Below, one piece after another: positions 10,281 through 21,232 of a stretch of 64,000 nucleotides of DNA. This DNA is from Sipunculus nudus (Eukaryota; Annelida; Sipuncula; Golfingiida; Sipunculidae). Location of the stretch: the NCBI GenBank assembly GCA_026874595.1, contig CM049309.1, positions 96,000,723 to 96,064,722 of the forward strand, given 5' to 3'. Under the pieces are notes generated by a model that ran no database searches, was not told the DNA's origin, and saw nothing but the letters and a program-made list of their open reading frames with translations. The stretch's first letter is position 1, and each line of letters starts with the position of its first letter. The translations under genes and the position numbers were made by a program.

Positions 10281-12275
10281 AGAAAAATACAGCAAACTCG
10301 CTAAGTTCAGCTTCCTGAAACTCAGCCAAAAATCACTGGACAAAAGCTATTTGAACAAACTTGAACTACCAACATCTGTGGATCATTAATGTGTGAGATT
10401 AAAGAATTTGGCTCAGTGGATTTTGAGAAGAAGACCTTTGTAGCCACTGAGCTAAAATGGGCTGTTATGGCATTTGACTAAATTCAGCTTCCCTTAACTA
10501 AGCCAAAAGTCACTAAATAGAGACCATTTGAACAAACTTGAGAAAGCACTACCCTAGGATCATTTCTGTGTGATATTTAACAATTTGGCCATATGGTTTC
10601 AGAGCAGAAGTTTTTTGTAGCCCTCAGTAACCCCCGTAGAAAAAAGCCAATGCAGGTGGCGTCACCAATACCTCAATTTCAGGGTGGGACTCATATGGCC
10701 AACACTGGCCAAAAATTTAGTGATGACAGCTCCAGCCATTTTTTAGATTTTAATTTTAGTATGCCTTTTTTTGATAAATGATTAAGTTCAACTTCCTATA
10801 ACTTGGCAAAACAACACCGAACTGGAACCATCGAACAAACTTGAGAAAGATAGTTTGTGGAATTATTTCTGTGAAATATTGGACAATTTAACTGGACAGT
10901 TTCGGAGGAGAAGATTTTTAAAGGTTTTTAAGCTTTTCCCTATAAAATCTAAGTTAATACAAATATAAAAAAAAAACTAGAATACGGGTAGTTGACAAGT
11001 GACTACGTGTATCCGCCAAAATCAGAGTGGGACAGATGAAGTGAGGCATGGATTGAGTGGCAAGAAGAAATAGAGTGAGGTGTGTTGCATATTAGCATGG
11101 ATGTCTGCAGCTGAAATGTGTATGTAGGTGGCACCACCTACCACAAAATCCAGAAAGCTATCCAAACTGTAAACATATGCAAAATTTTAGGCAGATAAGT
11201 CAAACCACTACTTGTATATGAGTGATTTTATCCCACAGCAGACAAACAGAAGGACGCTGTGCAAAAATGCCTCCAGTTTTGCGTATGATAAAGAGCTATG
11301 CGAGATCTATACACATGCAAAATTTCTGGAGTAAAGGCAAACCAGTCCTGAGATATAAGCCTGGATGTATGCAGCGTAAACATAATGTAGGTGGCACAAC
11401 CTGCCACAAAATCCAGAAATATATCCAAGATGTACAAACTTGCAAAATTTTAGGCAGATAAGTCAAACCACTGCCGAGATATGAGTGATTTTATCCAACG
11501 GCAGACAAATAGACGGAAGCTGTGCAAAGATGGTTGCACTGGTGGTGTGACCAGTTTTGGATATGTTAAAAGAGCTATGTCTGATCTATACACATGCAAA
11601 ACTTCAAAAGGATATGTAAAAACAGTCTGGAGATATAAGCCTGTATGTCTGCAGCTTGAATGTGAATGTCGGTGGCGCCACCTGACAAAAAATCAAGAAT
11701 GCTATCCAGGATGTATACACATGCAAAATGTAAGTTGGATAAGTCCAACCAATGCAGAGATATGAGTGATTTTATCCCATCTGTGCAAAAACAGTTGCAG
11801 GTGAAGCCACTATTTTTAGTGTTTGTTATAAAGCTTTCCAAGGGCTACATTTGTGCAAAATTTTTAGCCTGATCGATCAAATGGTTTCGAGATATGTGGG
11901 TTTATGTGTGGAAACAGACGCACAAATGGATGCTGGGCAGAGAGGGAAGGTCAGAGGTCAACCAAAAATGAGGGCGCAGCAGTTCACGTGACCCAATCAT
12001 AATTCCAAATTTTAAAAAGTTCTACCCAGTGTTTACGGAGGAGTTCTCCGGAAACCTATATTGCGGCATGCAACTGAAAACATAGTATCTGCAAAACTCT
12101 GTTTTGGCAGATACAATAAGCTTTATCTGATTAAGTTTGACATGTGATTGTTTCTTACATGCAATTAGGAGCTGCTAGCTCTAACGCTTTCTGAGATAGC
12201 ATGGGTTAACCTACTCACAACCATGGACAGTGGATGGACAAAGCTGCGCCATCGCATAAGCTCACATGTTCCCAA
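10281..12275 (-). mobile_element. Family EF element (EF1), interrupted by B1
   Basis: Units share 'caactt-cctgtaact', 'gccaaaattcaccaaac' and 'tttcagagaagaagattt' with the copies at 24.7-25.9 kb and 56-57.2 kb. The element is cut after 'aagttaatac', where B1 begins. It resumes after B1 with the EF tail 'gagatagcatgggttaa' and 'catcgcataagctcac'. The left terminus is not defined. Confidence 0.6.
10977..12115 (-). mobile_element. Family B rolling-circle-like element (B1) inside EF1
   Basis: The left end is CTAGAATACGGGTAGT and then GTATCCGCCAAAA. The right end is a diverged hairpin ending TTTTGGCAGATACAA. Internal A/B-type units alternate as in B2, with the same 'aagctatccaagggctaca' phrase. 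The right-end CGG tract is degraded compared with B2. It lies in the A-rich run of EF after 'aaatat'. No protein is encoded. Confidence 0.7.
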
Positions 12276-12307
12276 AAACATACTGCTCAAACCCTATGCC
12301 AGACCAG

Positions 12308-12723
12308 GCTTCTGTGGCTCAGGGATAGAGGACAGGACTCAAAGCCAAGAGGATGTGTGTTCAAATCTCAGCCGAGGCAATGAGATTTTCACGGTTGGCT
12401 CTCACCTCGGGTGAACGCTCTTCAGGCTTAAAGGGATGGCTGTGCCCAACAGCTGTGTATCACTCACAAATGAGTGTGTCTTTGGAGGGGGTCCTTGGTG
12501 TTATGAAGCAGCGATGGGGATGATTATACACCCAGCACATGCAGGTGTGGTAGACACTGGACCTGTGACAACAAGATACAAAAATAATATGATAGGAAGC
12601 AAGTGCCTTCACCCTGTTACGTAGTCCCAAACCTAAATTGAACTCTGCAGATGTACATACTCAGATTAAGAATTAGATAAGAGAGCACAAAAAAACAGAG
12701 GCGGTTGCCTCAACCAAAAAAAA
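12308..12723 (+). mobile_element. tRNA-derived SINE, near full length
   Basis: The head has a pol III A-box-like TGGCTCAGGGA and, about 37 bp on, a B-box-like GTTCAAATCTC. This is the spacing found in tRNA-derived SINE promoters. A body of about 300 bp follows, then GGCGGTTGCCTCAACC and an A run. Pol III would transcribe it and a LINE would supply reverse transcription. The copy at 2812 confirms it as a family. I could not assign the body to a named conserved SINE domain. It is not a functional tRNA gene, because the head does not form a clean cloverleaf and has no proper 3' acceptor end. Confidence 0.75.
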
Positions 12724-13126
12724 CTTGAAAAAAAACCTATGTCTGCCTACCAGCACTGGTGAAAGAAAAATATTAAGAAGATTCTACATAATGCTCACAA
12801 TCATTTGACAACAGACCTACAGTTTTTATTAAGATATATTACTAAATTATCAAATGATGTTTTATATGGACTTAACATTACAAATAGGTTTTGTTTACTG
12901 AATTCTGCATTTCTATGACCATAAATGCCTGAAACACAAGAAAGCATGTGGTTGGTAACATATCTAGATTGTACCAAGTATCCCATAGTGAACAATACCA
13001 TTAAGAGCACATTGGTTCCTGGCCAGCACTAATTCTTGTCTAGGAAGTCAATTATGGGAGTTAGTTCTGACTGCTCATGGAGGTGACTCCTTCATACACA
13101 GACACAGGCGGTCATCCTGCATGTAT
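12724..13126. other. Unannotated sequence between SINE and minisatellite
   Basis: I see no gene, repeat or regulatory motif here that I can support. Confidence 0.4.
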
Positions 13127-14958
13127 TAGTGTGTAATAATATGTCAATCAGTGTCAGTAATGATGTGTGATGATATGTTAATCTGTGTCAGTAAAGATGT
13201 GTGATGATATGTTAATCTGTGTCAGTAAAGATGTGTGATGATATGTCAATCTGTGTCAGTAAAGATGTGTAATAATATGTCAATGTGTCATTAATGATGT
13301 GTAATGATATGTCAATCAGTGTCAGTAATGATGTGTGATGATATGTCAATCTGTGTCAGTAAAGATGTGTGATGATATGTTAATCTGTGTCAGTAAAGAT
13401 GTGTGATGATATGTCAATCTGTGTCAGTAAAGATGTTTAATAATATGTCAATGTGTCATTAATGATGGGTAATGATATGTCAATCTGTGTCAGTAATGAC
13501 GTGTGATGATATGTCAATCTGTGTAAGTAATGACGTGTGATGATATGTCAATCTGTGTCAGTAAAGATGTCTAATAATATGTCAATCTGTGTCATTAATG
13601 ATGTGAAATAATATGTCAATCTGTGTCAGTAATGACGTGTGATGATATGTCAATCTGTGTCAGTAATGATGTGTAATAATATGTCAATCTGTGTCAGTAA
13701 TGACGTGTGATGATATGTCAATCTGTGTCAGTAATGATGTGTAATAATATGTCAATCAGTGTCAGTAATGACGTGTGATGATATGTCAATCTGTGTCAGT
13801 AATGATGTGTAATAATATGTCAATCTGTGTCAGTAATGACGTGTGATATGTCAATCTGTGTCAGTAATGATGTGTAATAATATGTCAATCAGTGTCAGTA
13901 ATGACGTGTGATGATATGTCAATCTGTGTCAGTAATGACGTGTGATGATATGTCAATCTGTGTCAGTAATGACGTGTGATGATATGTCAATCTGTGTCAG
14001 TAATGATGTGTAATAATATGTCAATCAGTGTCAGTAATGACTTGTGATATGTCAATCTGTGTCAGTAAAGATGTGTAATTATATGTCAATCTGTGTCATT
14101 AATGATGTGTAATAATATGTCAATCTGTGTCAGTAATGTTGTTTAATAATATGTTAATCTGTGTCGGTAATGTTGTTTAATAACATGTCAATCTGTGTCA
14201 CTAACAATGTGTAAAAATATGCTAATCTCTGTCAGTAACAATATGTAATAATATTTCAATCTGTGTCAGTAATGATGTGTAATGATATGTCAATCTGTCA
14301 CTAACTATGTGTAATAATATGTCATTGTGTCACTAAAGATGTGTAATGAAATGTCAATCTGCGTCAGTAGATTGTTTAATAATATGTCAATCTGTGTCAG
14401 TAATGACGTGTGATGATATGTCAATCTGTGTAAGTAATGACGTGTGATGATATGTCAATCTGTGTCAGTAAAGATGTCTAATAATATGTCAATCTGTGTC
14501 ATTAATGATGTGAAATAATATGTCAATCTGTGTCAGTAATGACGTGTGATGATATGTCAATCTGTGTCAGTAATGATGTGTAATAATATGTCAATCTGTG
14601 TCAGTAATGACGTGTGATGATATGTCAATCTGTGTCAGTAATGACGTGTGATGATATGTCAATCTGTGTCAGTAATGATGTGTAATAATATGTCAATCAG
14701 TGTCAGTAATGACATGTGATGATATGTCAATCTGTGTCAGTAATGATGTGTAATAATATGTTAATCTGTGTCGGTAATGTTGTTTAATAACATGTCAATC
14801 TGTGTCACTAACAATGTGTAAAAATATGCTAATCTGTGTCAGTAACAATATGTAATATTATGTCAATCTGTGTCAGTAATGATGTGAAATAATATGTTAC
14901 ACTGTGTCAGTAATGATGTGTCATAATATGTAAATTTGTGTCAGTAAAGATTTGTAAC
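13127..14958 (+). repeat. 34-bp minisatellite array
   Basis: About 54 units with period 34 bp, typified by TGTGTCAGTAATGACGTG followed by TGATGATATGTCAATC. Two unit types alternate in much of the array, GACGTGTGATGATATG and GATGTGTAATAATATG, giving a 68-bp dimer. A block of at least 250 bp at 13475-13735 is repeated almost exactly at 14382-14642. The period is not a multiple of three and no long open frame results. Non-coding. Confidence 0.95.
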
Positions 14959-17828
14959 AGCACTGTAACAGGAAACTCCTGGAAATACCACCACAGGAGA
15001 TCCTAAATCACTGTGACAAGGAAGTTCCTTGAAATACCACCACAGGAGATCCTACAGCACAGTGACAAGGAAGTTCTTTGAAATACCACCACAGGAGATC
15101 CTACAGCACTGTGACAGGAAAGTTCATGGAAATATGACCACAGGAGATCCTAAAACACTGTCACAAGAAAGTTCCTTGAAATACCACCACAGGAGGAGAT
15201 CCTAGAGCACTGTGACAAGGATGTTCCTTGAACTACCACCACAGGAGATCCTACAGCACTGTGACAGGGAAGTTCCTTGAAATACCACCACAGGAGATCC
15301 TAGAGCACTGTGACAAGGAAGTTCCTGGAAATATGACCACAGGAGATCCTAAAACACTGTGACAAGAAAGTTCCTTGAAATACCACCAAAGGAGGAGATC
15401 CTAGAGCACTGTGACAAGGATGTTCCTTAAACTACCACCACAGGAGATCCTACAGCACTGTGACAGGTAAGTTCCTGGAAATATAACCACAGGAGATCCT
15501 ACAGGACTGTGACAAGAAAGTTCCTTGAAATACCATCACAGGAGGAGATCCTAGAGCACTGTTACAGGGAAGTTCCTGGATGTACCACCACAGGAGATCC
15601 TTGAAATACCACCACAGGAGATCCTAGAGCACTGTGACAAGGAAGTTCCTGGAAATATGACCACAGGAGATCCTAAAACACTGTGACAAGAAAGTTCCTT
15701 GAAATACCACCACAGGAGGGGATCCTAGAGCACTGTGACAAGGATGTTCCTTAAACTACCACCACAGGAGATCCTACAGCACTGTGACAGGTAAGTTCCT
15801 GGAAATATAACCACAGGAGATCCTACAGCACTGTGACAAGAAAGTTCCTTGAAATACCACCACAGGAGGAGATCCTAGAGCACTGTGACAGGGAAGTTCC
15901 TGGATGTACCACCACAGGAGTTCCTTGAAATACCACCACAGGAGATCCTAGAGCACTTTGACAAGGAAGTTCCTGGAAATATGACCACAGGAGATCCTAA
16001 AACACTGTGACAAGAAAGTTCCTTGAAATACCACCACAGGAGGAGATCCTAGAGCACTGTGACAAGGATGTTCCTTAAACTACCACCACAGGAGATCCTA
16101 CAGCACTGTGACAGGTAAGTTCCTGGAAATATAACCACAGGAGATCCTACAGCACTGTGACAAGAAAGTTCCTTGAAATACCACCACAGGAGGAGATCCT
16201 AGAGCACTGTGACAGGGAAGTTCCTGGATGAACCACCACAGGAGATCCTACAGCACTGTGACAGGGAAGTTCCTTGAAATACCACCACAGGAGATCCTAG
16301 AACACAGTGACAAGGAAGTTCCTCGAAATATGACCACAGGAGATCCTAAAACACTGTGACAAGGAAGTTCCTGGAAATATGACCACAGGAGATCCTAAAA
16401 AACTGTGACAAGGAAGTTCCTTGAAATACCACCACAGGAGATCCTACAGCACTGTGACAGGAAAGTTCCTAGAACTATGACCACAGGAGATCCTTTTTCA
16501 CTGTGACAGGGAAGTTCCTAGATGTACCACCACAGGAGATCCTAGAGCACAGTGACAAGGAAGTTCCTTGAAATACCACCACAGGAGATCCTACAGCACT
16601 GTGACAGGAAAGTTCCTGGTAATATGACCACAGGAGGAGATCCTACAGCACTGTGACAGGGAAATTTCTGGTAGTAACACCACAGGAGATCCCACAGCAC
16701 TGTGACAGGAAAGCTAAAGAAATATCACCACAAGAGATCTTACATCATGTAACAGGGAAATTCCAGGTAGTAACACCACAGGAGATCCTACAGCACTGTG
16801 ACAGGAAAGTTCCTGGAAATATGACCACAGGAGATCCTTTTTCACCGTGACAGGGAAGTTCCTGGATGTACCACCAGAGGTGATCCTAGAGCACAGTGAC
16901 AAAGAAGTTCCTTGAAATACCACCACAGGAGATCCTGTGGCACTGTGACAAGGAAGTTCCTGGAAATATGACCACAGGAGATCCTACAGCACTGTGACAG
17001 GGAAGTTCCTGTAAATGTGACCACAGGAGATCCATAATCACTGTGACAGGGAAGTTCCTGGATGTACCACCACAGAAGATCCTAGAGCACTGTGACAAGG
17101 AAGTTCCTTGAAATAACACCACAGGAGATCCTACAGCACTGTGACAGGAAAGTTCCTAGAAATATGACCCTAAGAGATCCTTTTTCACTGTGACAGGGAA
17201 GTTCCTGGATGTACCACCACAGGGGATCTTAGAGCACAGTGACAAGGAAGTTCCTTGAAATAACACAACAGGAGATCCTACAGCACAGTGACAAGGAAGT
17301 TCCTTGAAATACCACCACAGGAGATCCTACAGCACTGTGACAGGGAAGTTCCTGTAAATGCGACCACAGGAGATCCTAAATCACTGTGACAGGGAAGTTC
17401 CTGGACGTACCACCACAGGAGATCCTAGAGCACTGTGACAAGGAAGTTTCTTGAAATACCACCACAGGAGATCCTACAGCACTGTGACAGGGAAGTTCCT
17501 GTAAATGCGACCACAGGAGATCCTAAATCACTGTGACAGGGAAGTTCCTAGACGTTCCACCACAGGAGGTCCTACAGCACTGTGACAGGAAAGTTCCTGG
17601 TAATAAAACCACAGGAGGAGATCCCACAGTACTGTGACAGGGAAGCTAAAGAAATATCACCATAAGAGATCTTACATCATTGTGACAGAGAAGTTCCTGG
17701 ACGTACCACCACAGGAGATCCTAGAGCACTGTGACAGGGAAGACCTTGGTGATAACACCACAAGAGATCCTAGAGCACTGTGACAGGGAAGTTCTTGGTG
17801 ATAACACCACAGGGGATCCTAGAGCACT
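14959..17828 (+). repeat. 49-bp minisatellite array
   Basis: About 58 units with period 49 bp (some 52 bp through an extra AGG). The unit runs AGGAGATCCTACAGCACTGT, then GACAAGGAAGTTCCTTGAAA, then TACCACCAC. Many units hold CAAGGAAGTTCCTTG, an odd-length perfect palindrome. The array begins within a base or two of the end of the 34-bp array, with no spacer. No coding potential is seen. Confidence 0.95.
15275..16240 (+). repeat. Three 324-bp higher-order repeats in the 49-bp array
   Basis: The marker unit AAGGATGTTCCTTAAACTAC occurs at 15416, 15740 and 16064, exactly 324 bp apart, each time in the same order of variant units. This shows unequal exchange or block duplication within the array. 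Confidence 0.8.
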
Positions 17829-17944
17829 TCATTTGGGACCAAATTTTATCAGAAAATTCAAATCACTTCTGTCAGCTGTCTGCAGCAGCCAGCCTGGCCT
17901 TTCCAAGATATGTCGGTAGTACCAGCAACAGGAAATAATCCTAC

Positions 17945-18107
17945 CTGAGCTCACAGGTAGACAGGAATTATCATTCACAGTCACTCCCCCGACCCAACTT
18001 TGGGCTTCCTTAATTACATGAGGACACTGAATAAACCCCGGTTGGGAGCAGTTCGCCCACATCCACTGTCTAAATGCTGAGTCAACACTCCCTGCTGCAG
18101 CAGCCAT
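17945..18107 (-). CDS. Possible first coding exon, unrecognised
   Basis: Read on the minus strand, an ATG in a fair context (AGTCCATGG) opens a frame of 54 codons that is GC-richer and less repetitive than its surroundings. It starts MAAAAGSVDSAF and contains WMWANCSQPGF and VGGVTVNDNSCLP. It runs to CTCAG followed by GTAGGA, a plausible splice donor at 17943-17944. The open frame continues past the donor to 17829, into the edge of the 49-bp array. I do not recognise the peptide and found no matching downstream exon. It could equally be unique non-coding DNA with a chance frame. Confidence 0.22.
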
Positions 18108-18178
18108 GGACTCTTAAATTAGTGCAAAAGTGTAACAGATCAACTGAATATAAATCTCCTGCTTCCTTTTACGTCTCC

Positions 18179-18357
18179 CAATCATAACCATTGTTCTTAT
18201 TCTCTTTGTGCTAATTCTGCATAAGCTTTAAGGAGTCATACACTGTTATTTACATAAAGACACCCACTCAAAGACAATCATAACCATTGTTCTTATTCTC
18301 TTTGTGCTAATTCTGCATAAGCTTTAAGGAGTCATACACTATTATTTACATAAAGAC
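18179..18357 (+). repeat. 96-bp tandem duplication
   Basis: The sequence starting CAATCATAACCATTGTTC is repeated 96 bp later with a single visible change (G to A in 'cactgtt'). The second copy is about 82 bp long. The near identity indicates a recent event. Confidence 0.85.
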
Positions 18358-18599
18358 AATATATCACAACACATTTTTTGTGCTAATCTTCTAACATAAA
18401 CTTTTGTTGATCCTGCAATTTTGTAAATTAGAGGAATAATTAATTTACCTGACTGTGTCAATAATATGAAGTGCCATGAGCATTTTCATGAGCATTCAAT
18501 CATACTTCAAAAGTGGCTATAAGTTTATTTTTATACAATATCACTTATTAATTAAAGATCTCTTTAATAAACTATATCGAATCTGTGTTCTATGTAAAA

Positions 18600-19410
18600 T
18601 TAGAATTTCTTGGCACCACAGGTGCCATAGTATCCCAAGACAATTAATCCCTCCCCCCCTTTAGAATGAGGCCCTTTTCCTCAGCAGCATATACTGACAC
18701 TTGGTTTCAACCATGGTTTCTTCCATCTATCAACTTTAGAAACAATATTTTTCACCAAATATGGGAATATTTAAGGTCAAGGCCACACATACGAGAGGTT
18801 ATGATCCCAATTTAAATATACCTCATCTTAAAACCTATATTAAAAAAGCTAACCAAGATCTTCAGTCAATTTCATTTTTGGACCAATCCATGATTGAGAT
18901 AGTTATGATTTTGTGTGATTTTTTACCATATACGGAAATATTAAAGGTCAAGATCACTCTCACAGGAAAGGTCATGACCCCAATTTAAATATACATCATC
19001 CCATTACCTATATCTATGTATATGCAAAATATGAAAGAAATCTTTCCATCAGTTTTTTTAGTTATAATGCTCAAAGTACTGTCAAGTGGCCATAATTGGG
19101 TGTATTAAACAAGAAAAGTATAATAGGTGGCACCACCAGTTGCCGGTACATGACAACACTATCCAAGATCTTCAGTAAACTTGATTTTTGGATCAATCCA
19201 TGGAAGATTTCTTGAGATATTTAAGAATTTGTGTGATTTTATCCCAAAACTCACCTATTCAAGGTCAAGGTCACTCTCCTAGTAAAGGTCACGACCCATT
19301 TTAAATAGACTTTCCTCTCACCAATATCTTTGCACTATCAAATTTGGTAAAGATCCGTGAAATATATTTAGGGTTATCTCTGCGGCACTGGTGGTGGCTG
19401 AGATGATTTT
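18600..19410 (-). mobile_element. Family C element (C2), degraded
   Basis: The left end is TTAG in place of CTAG, followed after a short spacer by the family C hairpin GGCACCACAGGTGCC and ATAGTATCCCAAGACA. It continues with a pyrimidine run (CCCTCCCCCCC) and units such as 'tcaaggtcactct', 'caagatcttc' and a GGTGGCACCACC palindrome at about 19128. The right end fades after 'ctctgcggcactggtgg', apparently a diverged form of the CGG tract. The terminal hairpin is missing. Confidence 0.6.
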
Positions 19411-20330
19411 ATGAGACTTTAATGGATATTAAGTTAGAAGTTTACAGGTATGACAACTACAATTTGTTGAGAAACTGACATATTGCTGTTATTTGGTAGG
19501 TTCATGTCAAGTTTAACATATAAGACATAATTTTTTTCTGGGTGTGTAAACACATTCCATAACATATAAGAGTTTTCAAGGAACTCCCTGGATAGGTTAT
19601 TAGTTTCTAGGACCTGCATGTTTGTAAACACACATCATAATAAAGATAACTTAGTAGTTGATATCATTAAGTGCACTGATCATCTCTGTACATGTCATGA
19701 TGATAACCTAGGTAATAATTTAAAAAATAAAATCTGCATGAATTATTCACTTTGTGTGTTTAATGGCTGGGTTCCACAGGTGAAAACTGCATGATAGCTG
19801 TTATTTGATAGTCTCGAAAATGGAAAAATAAAAAAATATTGCTATTCATAATTGATAAACATTCACAATTTCAGGACAACAGATGAAACCGCAGCTGAGA
19901 AACTGACAAACTGCTGCCATTTGATGCTCTTCTAATAAGAGAAATATATTATAGAAAAAATAAAGGTGGCACCACCGGTCTTAAGCAGGTAATGAACTGT
20001 TCATGATAAATGTGCAAAGCAAGAAGCAGGGCCATCTATGCATTTAGTAAAAGCTGAGATAATGGAGCAAATTGTAAGAAATGTTTAATTATTCTAGGGT
20101 GCACAAACAGGCACAAACATCAGAAAATATAGGTGGCAGTGAGCTAATTTCAGGTTTCAAGGGAGATTTTTGAAGGACCATCCTAGATATTCAGTTAAAG
20201 ATTTCTATGTTAAAAGGTAATGATTTGTGTCCTGCTAACATCATGACAGTGACAAAAGCTGAATGCTACAGGTCAGCATCAAATTAAAGTCACTGAGCTA
20301 AAATCCCTGTTACTGAGAGCTGTTTCTTTC
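19411..20330. repeat. Family K repeat units
   Basis: Repeated phrases of the type 'gagaaactgaca', 'ctgctgttatttg' and 'gctgagaaactgac' recur three times here and once at 63650-63730. A GGTGGCACCACC-like palindrome lies near 19970. Ends are not defined. Confidence 0.45.
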
Positions 20331-20541
20331 ACCTTAATATTCTCTATTCCATAAGCATACTGATAAAATGTATTATTCAATGATCTTCAATGCCTGCCTG
20401 AAAAGAAAAGATGTTCCGGGAATTCAGAAAACAACAAGTACGGAAGTAAATCAATTCTGACTACATCCCCAGAACCTCCCCATACATAAAGTCAATTAGC
20501 CTAACAATTTATTCCTAGAACTACATGAATTTGCTTTGGGA

Positions 20542-20736
20542 CTAAACTGCCACAACATATGCGTAGGCTTGGAATTTCATTTCAAACTCGTCTACATCCC
20601 AGTTAGTCTTGTACACAATGGTAAAACCTATCCAGCCAGTGTTGCATTTTTCTTCCTGTAGGACCACAAAATGACGTAATGTTCCATTCGGTGTGAGAGG
20701 GAGTATTGATTTTCTGTTTACTGACAGACTGAGCAT
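20542..20736 (-). CDS. Possible terminal coding exon, unrecognised
   Basis: Minus-strand open frame with a protein-like composition: a segment VVLQEEKCNTGWIGFTIVY followed by KTNWDVDEFEMKFQAYAYVV and a TAG stop. An in-frame TGA lies just upstream of the ATG. Several AG dinucleotides near 20710-20735 could act as acceptors, so it may be a last exon starting within the frame. I do not recognise a domain. No polypyrimidine tract is convincing, which lowers confidence. Confidence 0.25.
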   Translation of the reverse strand: MLSLSVNRKSILPLTPNGTLRHFVVLQEEKCNTGWIGFTIVYKTNWDVDEFEMKFQAYAYVVAV

Positions 20737-21232
20737 TGCATTTCAATCATTTGCACTTCTGTTTCACATTCAAAATGTCTGGACTCCTCCCGCTGACCTG
20801 ACAACATCAACCCACACATCAATTTATTTTCATTTTCTATTGACAAATTCCAATGAAAATTGTTTATATGTCCCAACTACATCTACTGTGGACAGTGGCC
20901 ATTAAAGAAAATTCAAAATGAAACAATGTTTTGATCAGTGGTTACTTGGCGAGGTTGTTTTCATGATATCTCGCATGCAAGACCCTTGAAAAACAAACTC
21001 CACATCATTTTGGTGTTTATGCATGTTTGTCTCATTAAAACAGACAGAAACATGCAATACCACTATCAGAGGCAGTGAAGATTTAACTTAAATTAGATTC
21101 CTGCTTATAATAAAAGTTCTGTATGTTGATGTTAATAAAAACCAGATTAACATTCTTTGGAAAAACGGCCATTAAAATTAAGGCCGACTTACCATTACTC
21201 ACTCTTTCCTCACTGCTTGATACCCAGAAAAA
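20737..21232. other. Unannotated sequence
   Basis: Non-repetitive AT-rich DNA. I see no supported feature. Confidence 0.4.

Noticed and set aside
12310-12375. Functional tRNA gene
   Set aside because: A and B boxes are present but no acceptor stem or clean cloverleaf follows. It is the head of a SINE.
16653-17122. Short frames repeating 17-residue-like phrases in the 49-bp array
   Set aside because: They are translations of the minisatellite. Frames rotate because 49 is not divisible by three.
13127-17828. CRISPR array
   Set aside because: Units are contiguous tandem repeats with no unique spacers, and the surrounding DNA is eukaryotic.
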